This document shows positions 1-6,596 of a DNA stretch of 64,000 nt, piece by piece. This DNA comes from a virus. The notes under the pieces are model-generated. The model was not told the DNA's origin, ran no database searches, and saw only the letters and a program-made list of their open reading frames with translations. The stretch spans positions 1-64,000 of the IMG/VR virus record IMGVR_UViG_3300008448_000019; one strand, 5' to 3'. Every line of letters starts with the position of its first letter. Position 1 is the first letter of the stretch. The position numbers and the translations under genes are program-made.

Positions 1-908
1 ACCGGGCCGTCCAATGATTCGTTAAAAGTTTTGGATCCGGTATCTTCACCCTCAACTACAACCTCAGCGTCAACGACGTCCATACCTTCCTGAGATAAGC
101 GGGCCGCTGCATGAATGGCTCCTGCGGCAAGCCGGTTGAGACGTTCGTTGATTACTTCCGCTGCAGGCCGGACGTCGATATTAACGTTCGAGTCAATCTC
201 TATACCTCCGCGCACGCCGGCTCGGTCAAGGATCTCGGTTGCGGCTTTGAGCATTACCGGTTCGCTCTCAGCGAACTCCATAAGCTCCTCAAGTTTGTCG
301 ACGGCATACGGGGCGGCTTGCATCAACTTAGTGCGCGCCCGTTCAATGTCATCCGAGGTTAACTTTTTAACACTGCGCAAATGTATCCGGCAGAGACCGT
401 CATCCTTTGGACGTCCCGATGCCCAGAGCATACAGCGGATACCGTCATCTTTGATCTGGCGGCAACGGTGGGGCTGGCAGAGCGGCTGGCGTTTAGCGGA
501 TTTTGGTCCACCGTCCTCTTGCTCTTTCAAGTATAACCTGGTAGAATGCACAACCCAAGGCGGTACTAAATAATCCGAGGCGGATTCCGCTAAGAGGTCC
601 AGGCCGGTTAAGAAATCTGAGTTGTTATCCGATTGGTTGACAAGTAGTGGACGCTTCTCCGCTAGGGATAGGAGGCGGCGTTCCTTGGTGGTCTCTTTTG
701 ATCGGGCCCTTATTAGTCCTGTAGGCACGCCGTTCGTTGAGAAGACTGGATCCCAGTTGAGTTTAGCGCGCCGTAATATACCACGGTTTTCATAGTTGTC
801 TTCACAGACGCCTTTATCGACTTCTTCGATTCCAAGAGAGGCCAGATCGGCCCTAAGGTCGATTGGTTCATCTATCTGATATTCAGGGGATAGGTCCTGA
901 GTGCTCAT
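1..908 (-). CDS. Terminase small subunit-like protein (3' end outside window)
   Basis: An open frame runs from ATG 908 to the window edge with no stop, giving at least 302 residues. The middle holds a Cys/His cluster (CQPHRC, then GIRC, then GLCRIH) that looks like a small zinc-binding knuckle. It is followed by a helical stretch with the pattern APYAVDKLEELM...LKAATEILDRAGVRGG. That pattern is typical of phage small terminase proteins, which recognise DNA for packaging. An SD-like GGAG lies 8 nt before the ATG. The large terminase would be expected beyond the left edge. The call rests on remembered family patterns; a general DNA-binding protein is the alternative. Confidence 0.6.
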   Translation of the reverse strand, partial: MSTQDLSPEYQIDEPIDLRADLASLGIEEVDKGVCEDNYENRGILRRAKLNWDPVFSTNGVPTGLIRARSKETTKERRLLSLAEKRPLLVNQSDNNSDFLTGLDLLAESASDYLVPPWVVHSTRLYLKEQEDGGPKSAKRQPLCQPHRCRQIKDDGIRCMLWASGRPKDDGLCRIHLRSVKKLTSDDIERARTKLMQAAPYAVDKLEELMEFAESEPVMLKAATEILDRAGVRGGIEIDSNVNIDVRPAAEVINERLNRLAAGAIHAAARLSQEGMDVVDAEVVVEGEDTGSKTFNESLDGP

Positions 909-1088
909 GTTAAACGCTCCAACTGTTTGAGTAGCGGACGACCAGGATCTACTGGGGAGAGGACGGAAATCCTGGCCGCCCTAACTAACAATTGTACATT
1001 CGTTAAAACTTGGTGATTAGTTCCGGACGAATTTTTGCGTGTGGAGAGAGTGTGAGCTACCTTTTTCCCCCGCATAAACAACGGATGA

Positions 1089-1757
1089 CTATTCAATTGA
1101 TGGCCTACCCTTTTTAGGTTGACCGTATATCTGATCAAATAGTACCTTAACCGTTATTTCCGTATCTCCAATGTCAATCGGAATGGCAGAATTCTTTCTC
1201 ATATTACAGAGTGCATGAGTCGGTTTAACATTCTCAACAGTGTCGGAGCCACCTGCTGCCAGCGGGATTACGTGATCTAAATGTAGGCCCTCCTGCCAGC
1301 CAGGAATTCCTGATGAGCGTGGGGCTGATAAATCAATTTCTCTGCCACATAGATAGCATGCTGTCCCATGAATACTTAGGATGTCTTTTGAAGTGTAGTG
1401 ATGCGATGGAGCTAGAGCTTTTCTAGCTCGCTTTCTTCTACTGGCTTTTAAGGCATATTCAGGGTTCTTTTTTCGGTACCCAGTTATGTATTCGTGAATC
1501 TCTGAAGCGTGGTTTCTCTTGTATATCTTTTGATATTCTTTTTGATAATTGTCGCCGTTAGCCCTGCGCCACTCTCGATAGAGCTTGTCGTAGCTTCGCT
1601 TATAGAGTCGACGATCTTCTAGTTGCTCTGGGGTTAGTTTTGAATTTAAGCCAGTATGAGGTTTGCCCTTTAGCAACAACTTTTGCTCAGGGGTAATCTT
1701 AAACTTGGGAAGAGCTACATAGCTCTCCGCCATCTCAGTTGTACATATCTCGCACAT
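1089..1757 (-). CDS. HNH endonuclease
   Basis: This 222-residue protein has a basic N-terminal half and a C-terminal HNH fold. The fold shows CYLCG, then LHLDHVIPLAAGG (the DH of the HNH core), then NVKPTHALCNMRK. The second zinc knuckle is reduced to one Cys. HNH nucleases next to terminase genes can assist packaging or act as free-standing homing endonucleases, and the sequence does not separate these. The start is probably leaderless: TAAACT, 6 nt, then ATG. The basic N-terminal segment may bind DNA. Confidence 0.85.
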   Translation of the reverse strand: MCEICTTEMAESYVALPKFKITPEQKLLLKGKPHTGLNSKLTPEQLEDRRLYKRSYDKLYREWRRANGDNYQKEYQKIYKRNHASEIHEYITGYRKKNPEYALKASRRKRARKALAPSHHYTSKDILSIHGTACYLCGREIDLSAPRSSGIPGWQEGLHLDHVIPLAAGGSDTVENVKPTHALCNMRKNSAIPIDIGDTEITVKVLFDQIYGQPKKGRPSIE

Positions 1758-1807
1758 AAATTTAGTTTAACATTAATGTTGTTTATTGATTTGTTTATGA
1801 CTTTTGT

Positions 1808-2053
1808 TTATTCATTAGGCTCAGAAATGAATCGTCCATAGGCATCTCGGTTGATACCATAAGTCGATGTGAAGTAAGAAATCTCTGACCGTTTCGATCT
1901 CATATAGTCGAAGACTTCCCAAGCTTCGGACCTGCTGACGAACCCAGGCTTCTTCATCTCAAGGCGGCAGTCGTTGATCCAGACATATATTGTCTTGTAA
2001 CTTATGCCCATCTCCTCAGCGAGTGGAACTATTTTCACTATGTCTTCTGCCAA
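1808..2053 (-). CDS. Small helix-turn-helix DNA-binding protein
   Basis: This 81-residue protein starts at TTG, preceded by GGGAG at 6 nt. Its N-terminal half (AEEMGISYKTIYVWINDCRL) reads as a helix-turn-helix of the excisionase/MerR-like type, with the recognition helix at about residues 18-29. It may be a regulator or an architectural protein. A second HTH of similar design is at 23280-23546. The target is unknown. Confidence 0.65.
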   Translation of the reverse strand: MAEDIVKIVPLAEEMGISYKTIYVWINDCRLEMKKPGFVSRSEAWEVFDYMRSKRSEISYFTSTYGINRDAYGRFISEPNE

Positions 2054-2179
2054 CTAAAACTCCCAGATAAAAAGTAAACCGTCTCGCCTACCTTAGCAGA
2101 CGAAACGGTCACTTCTGGTCAGTTTAGGAACTCTCTCCCAGCGTGAGTTGAGACACGTTAGATTCCTGCAGACCTGTAT

Positions 2180-2272
2180 TCATTTACACCTAGCAACTAT
2201 GCCAGGCATCGGAGAATACTCTCCGACTTCGGTTTCAGCTTGACCGCCTTCGCCGAAGCTTGTTGAACCCAT
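2180..2272 (-). CDS. Possible 30-residue peptide
   Basis: A short frame starts at ATG 2272 (MGSTSFGEGG...) and ends ...GIVARCK before TGA. It fills part of an otherwise empty 281-base gap. Codon choice looks gene-like, but no clear ribosome binding site is visible. The same bases can fold into short hairpins (CGGAGA/TCTCCG), so a structured RNA is an alternative. This is a weak call. Confidence 0.3.
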   Translation of the reverse strand: MGSTSFGEGGQAETEVGEYSPMPGIVARCK

Positions 2273-2334
2273 CTGTGGTACAAATGTGTTCTTAAGTACA
2301 TACTACAGTATCTTTTTTAAGCTGTGTAGAGAGG

Positions 2335-2568
2335 CTATTCAGCCTTCTTTTTTCTGGTAGTTTTTGGCTTTGTTGGCTTGGGCGTGTCGCTCTTAGTTTT
2401 GGCAACCTTACGCTTCTCAGCGGCAAGCAACCTAGACCTGTACTCAAGCTCAGTTACCCTGGAGATCATCTCTTTGAGGGCAATCAGATCGTCGACCTCA
2501 GCTTGAGTCCTCCGCGGTAGTCTACCAGTCAGGTTTAAAACCAGTTGGTCCCAGAAGGTGAACTTCAT
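2335..2568 (-). CDS. Hypothetical small protein with Lys-rich tail
   Basis: This 77-residue protein has a good ribosome binding site (AGGAGA) before ATG. The N-terminal two thirds is probably helical (VDDLIALKEMISRVTELEYRSRLLAAEKRK). The C-terminus is Lys/Thr/Pro-rich (KPTKPKTTRKKKAE), which suggests nucleic-acid contact. Its first codons overlap the end of the upstream gene. I do not recognise a family. Confidence 0.6.
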   Translation of the reverse strand: MKFTFWDQLVLNLTGRLPRRTQAEVDDLIALKEMISRVTELEYRSRLLAAEKRKVAKTKSDTPKPTKPKTTRKKKAE

Positions 2569-2749
2569 TATTCTCTCCTATTTTGCTTACGGTTGCCAGG
2601 GTCTCTGACTCCTCTTGATTATCAGTAACAATGGCCCAAACATACTCGGAGAGGGTATCTCCAACTTGAGCCTCAATTACATCATAGTCCACAAGGATTG
2701 CAATATGGCTCTCAATCGCCTTGGCTATCGACTCTAGTTTCTCTTCCAT
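2522..2749 (-). CDS. Hypothetical protein, 75 aa
   Basis: The chosen start is ATG 2749, which begins just after the upstream stop at 2751 and has GGGGAG upstream. It gives 75 acidic residues (MEEKLESIAKAIESH...). An ATG at 2770 is in frame but lies inside the upstream gene. The 3' end overlaps the next gene by 47 bases, which suggests translational coupling within this minus-strand operon. The family is unknown. Confidence 0.55.
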   Translation of the reverse strand: MEEKLESIAKAIESHIAILVDYDVIEAQVGDTLSEYVWAIVTDNQEESETLATVSKIGENNEVHLLGPTGFKPDW

Positions 2750-2750
2750 A

Positions 2751-3245
2751 TTAACCAGCACACTCCCCACAAAGTAGAGCTGTGACCAGTCGATCCTTGA
2801 GCTCGATGTCTAGGTCAAACCTGGTCCTACTGGTTGTTAAAAGTATTGGGCTCAGCTTCTTGTCTGTTGCCTTGCACTTCTCACAAGAGACAGGGTTGTT
2901 CATCCAATCCATGGATATCTGATTGTCGTCACCCCTATTGAGATTCTCCCTAACCACTGAGTGGATTCCCAGAGTCAGAGCGTGTCTAGGCCCATGGCCC
3001 GTAGACTTCCTCATAAAGAATCTACTGTTCGATACTCGAAGAACCGGATTCACATAAGCACAGTTACAGAGCTGCTTCCCAGCTTTACACTGAGTAATCC
3101 CAAGGATCTTGCTGTACTTATGGTGTTTAACTGGATGACCGCAAGCACAGATCTGTCCATTCAAAGCTTGCTCAGCTTCGAACTCATCTAGCACAGCTTC
3201 GACATCTTCCTCAGAGAAACTTAAAGAATTAAAAATGTCAGACAT
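2751..3245 (-). CDS. Cys-rich putative zinc-binding protein
   Basis: The 164-residue protein is translated from ATG 3245, which overlaps the upstream stop as TAATG; an upstream in-frame start would overlap more. It has two Cys clusters. The first is CACGHPVKHH...QCKAGKQLCNC at about residues 33-63. The second is CEKCKATDKK...LLCGECAG towards the C-terminus. Both look like zinc ribbons. The arrangement suggests a nucleic-acid or protein adaptor, but I do not recognise the family. Confidence 0.6.
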   Translation of the reverse strand: MSDIFNSLSFSEEDVEAVLDEFEAEQALNGQICACGHPVKHHKYSKILGITQCKAGKQLCNCAYVNPVLRVSNSRFFMRKSTGHGPRHALTLGIHSVVRENLNRGDDNQISMDWMNNPVSCEKCKATDKKLSPILLTTSRTRFDLDIELKDRLVTALLCGECAG

Positions 3246-3526
3246 TAACCTAGGTACTCCAATCCTGAAATCTTGTCCTTCGGGACTACATCCCAAATGA
3301 CTCCGTCATATCGATACAATGATCCTTTGGCGTCTTGATACCAACCGACTTTAACTCCTTCGACCGTTACGGAAGAGGCTAACTTTTCTGGATAGTAGTT
3401 CATCTCTTTCATCATTAGGTCGTTGATGTCTTTATTGAAATCAAGGTAGCCATCTCTGATATACCGTTCACGGTACTCTTCATGGATTGCTTTTAACACC
3501 TCGGTAGCTTCAGTGTCATTCATCAT
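3245..3526 (-). CDS. Hypothetical protein, first gene of left minus-strand operon
   Basis: About 93 residues follow two adjacent ATG codons (3526, 3523), with AGGAG just upstream; the second ATG has the better spacing. The N-terminus is helical and charged. The C-terminus contains GWYQDAKGSLYRYDGVIWDVVPK, which looks like a small beta domain. It is the first gene transcribed leftward from the AT-rich divergent region. The function is unknown. Confidence 0.6.
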   Translation of the reverse strand: MMNDTEATEVLKAIHEEYRERYIRDGYLDFNKDINDLMMKEMNYYPEKLASSVTVEGVKVGWYQDAKGSLYRYDGVIWDVVPKDKISGLEYLG

Positions 3527-3788
3527 ATCTCCTGTCTTTGTAGTAGTCTATATAGTCTCGAACAAAAAAGCAAATGTCAAGTCCAATTCCATAGTTTACA
3601 GTCTAGCATAGAAAATACTACTTATAGACTTATACACTTATTGGACTTTCAGCATAGTAACCCCCGGAAAAAACTCCTATACGGGCAATATACTAATAGT
3701 AAGATAAGTATATAAGTACTATTTTAACTAGGTATTATCAAAAAATAACCTAGTATTTTCTAGAATCTATGTTATACTTAGCCCTTTA

Positions 3789-3835
3789 GTATTATCAGAT
3801 TCTAAGAAAAGATATCTTTTTTCTTTTGATAATAC
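3789..3835. repeat. Nested inverted repeat
   Basis: GTATTATCA at 3789-3797 is mirrored by TGATAATAC at 3827-3835. Between them lies the perfect palindrome AAAAGATATCTTTT (3807-3820). A further GTATTATCA lies at 3732-3740. This is a strong dyad of protein-binding or cruciform type. Confidence 0.7.
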
Positions 3836-3926
3836 CTTCTATGATTCTAGCCTACTGCTGTTGCAAATATAAGTAATATAGGTCAATATGCCAGACCCCC
3901 CTGCTATACTTCAAACCGGAAATCAA

Positions 3927-4045
3927 AGTCAATAAATCAATAAATCAATCCCCCTACAAGTTTCAAAATTACGAAGCCAACTTCAGAACTCGTATAACTA
4001 TTGATCTATTGATTTATTGATTTTGATTATTGATTATTGATTTAT
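3927..4045. repeat. ATAAATC heptamer repeats in inverted clusters
   Basis: The left cluster (about 3927-3951) carries ATAAATC-type units in tandem. The right cluster (about 4001-4045) carries the complementary GATTTAT/TTGATTAT units. The two clusters could pair or serve as iteron-like binding sites. Confidence 0.6.
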
Positions 4046-4076
4046 ATTATATATAAAGAACTGCTATACTGAAGCC

Positions 4077-4238
4077 ATGCTAGATAGAGCCAATGAAGCC
4101 AGACGCAAGGCAGAAGCCCAAGCGTTATTTCAGTCTATGCTGAAGGCTCCTCACCTAGTCCAGACCCCAAAGAAGCTAAAGGGATCTAGGAAAGAAGCCA
4201 AGGATACTGCCATAAAAGACAGTAAAGACGGGGATTAA
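4077..4238 (+). CDS. Small charged protein, 53 aa
   Basis: The frame starts at ATG 4077 (MLDRANEARRKAEAQALF...) and ends ...KDSKDGD before TAA. It is Lys/Ala-rich, predicted helical, and has no family I recognise. TATACT lies exactly 6 nt before the ATG and there is no ribosome binding site, so it is probably leaderless. It is the first rightward gene from the AT-rich region. Confidence 0.55.
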   Translation: MLDRANEARRKAEAQALFQSMLKAPHLVQTPKKLKGSRKEAKDTAIKDSKDGD

Positions 4239-4517
4239 ATACCCCTCCTAACAATACACTATCCATCTAACTTGTCAAGTAGTTATTTATCCCCAATAGC
4301 CACGGTTTCTCCGTAGTATACCAACCAAGCAAGATAGCGCAAGTAAGTTTTTAATCCCTCCAATCCGTCCAATCCCCTTCAATCCCTTTATTACTTTTAT
4401 AAGTTGAAAAATATTTTCTAGAATTTTCTATATTAAGAAACTAATCAAAGGATTAAGAGGATTGGAAGGATTGAATCTACTAAACTCCCCCTCTCATTCA
4501 GCCCTTAAAATAGTCTT
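4239..4517. repeat. Intergenic CCAATCC / GGATTGG repeats
   Basis: No gene is seen here. Around 4362-4390 AATCC units occur in tandem (CCCTCCAATCCGTCCAATCC). Around 4447-4472 the complementary units occur (GGATTAAGAGGATTGGAAGG). The two arms form a long imperfect inverted repeat across an AT-rich centre. They may be regulator sites for the leaderless promoter TAAAAT at 4506-4511. Confidence 0.5.
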
Positions 4518-4766
4518 ATGGCAGGTCAGAGAGATCCACTAGCAACGCCTATAGATGTAGCTCTAAGGCGTTTAGAATTATGCGCTTATGCCGTCCAGGA
4601 AGTCCACACAGAGGTACAGCAGCCTACAGATCCAGAACACAAGGCAGACCTTCTATTGGCCACAGAGGCCCTTACATATGAAGTTCTGGACCTTCTCAAG
4701 ACCGTTAAGTATTATGCCTGGGGGCCAGAACGAGAAGAAGAATTTGAAGAGGGTAGAGAGCTTTAG
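4518..4766 (+). CDS. Hypothetical protein, 82 aa
   Basis: This acidic, probably all-helical protein (IDVALRRLELCAYAVQEVH...) is unrelated to families I know. TAAAAT lies 6 nt before the ATG and no ribosome binding site is visible, which points to a leaderless transcript. It faces the two small minus-strand membrane genes at 4770-5115. Confidence 0.55.
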   Translation: MAGQRDPLATPIDVALRRLELCAYAVQEVHTEVQQPTDPEHKADLLLATEALTYEVLDLLKTVKYYAWGPEREEEFEEGREL

Positions 4767-4769
4767 CCT

Positions 4770-4919
4770 CTATCTCTGCCTCCGAGTCTTAAAGAACTCT
4801 CTCCGCTGATCAGGGGTCATCTCTTTTATCTCTTTAGATAGTTTGATAGATACGACAAAATAAGCGCCAACAGCACCAACAAACCAGGCTAATACGCCCA
4901 GCCAGATAAGTATCTCCAT
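4770..4919 (-). CDS. Small membrane protein, 49 aa
   Basis: The chosen start is ATG 4919, which has TAGAAT 7 nt upstream (leaderless type); longer in-frame starts would overlap the next gene. One transmembrane helix (ILIWLGVLAWFVGAVGAYFV) is followed by a charged cytoplasmic tail (KLSKEIKEMTPDQRREF). It may help modify or lyse the membrane, but nothing specific supports that. Confidence 0.6.
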   Translation of the reverse strand: MEILIWLGVLAWFVGAVGAYFVVSIKLSKEIKEMTPDQRREFFKTRRQR

Positions 4920-4947
4920 GACACCTATTCTACCAGCAATTGAGGGG

Positions 4948-5115
4948 CTACTTAAAGCTTGAGCCCCATTGCATGTCGATAAGCTCAGAAGTCTTCTTCT
5001 TTGCCTTACCAGCATTGGCTACAGCCATTACTACAGCTATAGCAAACAGGCTTACGAATACAGAAGCAACACCTACCCAAAAGGATAGCCAGCTCCAAAC
5101 GAATGTAATTTCCAT
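4948..5115 (-). CDS. Small membrane protein, 55 aa
   Basis: ATG 5115 follows a strong ribosome binding site (GGAGG, 8 nt spacing). The protein has a long hydrophobic helix (WLSFWVGVASVFVSLFAIAV) and then a Lys-rich tail (AGKAKKKTSELID). It sits directly upstream of the membrane gene at 4770-4919. The pair may act together. Confidence 0.65.
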   Translation of the reverse strand: MEITFVWSWLSFWVGVASVFVSLFAIAVVMAVANAGKAKKKTSELIDMQWGSSFK

Positions 5116-5167
5116 AATTTACACCTCCTAAACCAATAACCCTAGCACACTGTTAAGGCAAATGCAA

Positions 5168-6226
5168 CTAAATTAAATAGGAAAGTTGACCGCTAGTTAG
5201 GGTCTTAATTACCTTATCCGGATCCCTACGGCTAGGGATACTTATATGGGTATGCTGCCTCATAAAGGATAAGGTCGAATAGTAGTTATGTATCTGCTGT
5301 TTAGGGTAGACATAGCTATCCTTCTCAAACCTCATAACCTGGACCAGCTCAGCCTGAACCTCAATGATTGTCTGGTTAGGCCTCATAAATATCATGTTAG
5401 CTAGGCCAGAGCTTGTAATGGAAGCTAGGGTCTTTACCTCACTCATATACACAATCTGCTCCATAATAGAGCCAAACTTCTTCTCAGGGCTGAAAGCTTC
5501 GTACCCTTGACTGACAAAGAATTCCTCTAACTTTAGGGCGTCGTTCATTCTCAGGTCGTCCCTGTAGTCTGGATAGTCCTCTTCTATAGGTCCTAAATCA
5601 GATGGAGCGTTGCCTCTAGATATGTATAGCTTCCTAAACGGTTCAACCGACTCGGTAGCATTCATATACTTTCTAGAGTATTTAATAGCAATGTCTGCCA
5701 TATACTCCACGTCTAAGAAAGACATCAAGTGGTGGATATTGACTTGTCTGTCTATTCGCACATAGTTATTAAATTTATAGACTGGTGCATAGTCTTTCCC
5801 CGGTACGGTGGATACGGTTGTATAGTTTACACCTTGCCCGTCTAGAATTAAAAATAGTAGCTCGTAGAAATTATCTATACCCTTAGTGCCTCTAGCTCTT
5901 TGTAGGTATAAAACAAACTTAATATTTGAATGCTCCTTATGTATCTTAAGGATCATAGTTAGAGAGTCTATAAAAAAGTGATAGATAGTGTCTTGGACAT
6001 AAATTAAAACTTTAATCTCATCTGAAATCATTTCATTTGTATCTACAAAATCTAATTCAGTGCTGCCCATATTTACGGGATCAGGGTTATGTAGAGATAA
6101 TGAAAGATCTTTTAAAGACGGAGCGAGACTAAACTCTTCAAAAATTTGGTGCGTAGTTATGTAGCACTCTTCTGGCTCGTATGTATTCTCTAAATCAATA
6201 CGTAATTTTCTAGTGGATTCTTCCAT
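5168..6226 (-). CDS. GT61-like (DUF563-type) glycosyltransferase
   Basis: This 352-residue protein has the C-terminal signature of GT61/DUF563 transferases: LYISRGN at about 200-206, then a GY-acidic segment (FFVSQGYEAFSPEKK). These are followed by a block with VKTLASITSSGLANMIF (264-280) and an IIEV strand. Such enzymes move a sugar from a nucleotide sugar to a glycan or protein. Two paralogues with the same block lie at 16454-17383 and 19398-20384, beside 2OG oxygenases. TAGTAT lies 6 nt before the ATG, consistent with leaderless expression. Donor and acceptor are unknown; fibres, host wall glycans or DNA bases are possible. Confidence 0.65.
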   Translation of the reverse strand: MEESTRKLRIDLENTYEPEECYITTHQIFEEFSLAPSLKDLSLSLHNPDPVNMGSTELDFVDTNEMISDEIKVLIYVQDTIYHFFIDSLTMILKIHKEHSNIKFVLYLQRARGTKGIDNFYELLFLILDGQGVNYTTVSTVPGKDYAPVYKFNNYVRIDRQVNIHHLMSFLDVEYMADIAIKYSRKYMNATESVEPFRKLYISRGNAPSDLGPIEEDYPDYRDDLRMNDALKLEEFFVSQGYEAFSPEKKFGSIMEQIVYMSEVKTLASITSSGLANMIFMRPNQTIIEVQAELVQVMRFEKDSYVYPKQQIHNYYSTLSFMRQHTHISIPSRRDPDKVIKTLTSGQLSYLI

Positions 6227-6308
6227 AAAAAAATACTACTACAAATAGAAGTCTGATAAAATATAAGCAGTAGTTCTCTGGGGAGAGGCCTAATTTAAAG
6301 GCCCCAGA

Positions 6309-6593
6309 TTGAAAACAACCCTTAATGTTCTTGCCCGAATAGTGGCAACCTTTATCGCATCTGCCCTAGGCGTCATTGGCGCTGGAGCTGTCATGGGCGT
6401 AGACCTATGGCTGGCTATGGCTATGGGCGGAATCCTTGCAGTTGCCAAGGTTATCGAGCGTCTATCCGTTGCCTTCCTAGAAGATGGCAAATTAACCCGT
6501 GCAGAAATCAACGCTGCCTTTGCCCCTGCTATGTCCCTTAAGGGCGTCGATCAGGACGGCAATTCCACCACTAAGGCTAAGGCCAAGAAGTAG
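6309..6593 (+). CDS. Small membrane protein, possible holin; paralogue of 32185-32538
   Basis: These 94 residues start at TTG, with AAAGG 7 nt upstream. Two hydrophobic helices (ATFIASALGVIGAGAVM and LAMAMGGILAVAKVIE) lead to a conserved segment ending DGKLTRAEINAAFA. The protein at 32185-32538 has the same layout and a near-matching segment (DGDLSNDEINRAFA). Position near the lysis genes and two membrane segments fit a holin, but the EIN-type tail is not a known holin signature. It is followed after 3 nt by the surface protein gene. Confidence 0.6.
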   Translation: MKTTLNVLARIVATFIASALGVIGAGAVMGVDLWLAMAMGGILAVAKVIERLSVAFLEDGKLTRAEINAAFAPAMSLKGVDQDGNSTTKAKAKK

Positions 6594-6596
6594 AGT

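Larger units (their letters stand above)
3527..4076. promoter_or_regulatory. AT-rich divergent intergenic region, possible origin or control region
   Basis: These 550 bases hold no convincing gene and separate leftward from rightward transcription. They contain a nested inverted repeat (3789-3835), a third GTATTATCA copy at 3732-3740, and ATAAATC/GATTTAT heptamer runs (3927-4045). The region ends in the -10 box TATACT of the gene at 4077. High AT content, direct repeats and dyads fit either a replication origin or a divergent promoter with operators. Confidence 0.5.

Noticed and set aside
905-1138. A 77-codon minus-strand frame ending in ATGA overlap with the terminase-like gene
   Set aside because: It begins within the HNH gene, has no ribosome binding site and no protein-like pattern. 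The region is better read as a spacer.
2120-2280. tRNA-like or riboswitch-like structure in the 2.1-2.3 kb gap
   Set aside because: Short hairpins are present, but no cloverleaf with T-loop and no known riboswitch core could be traced.
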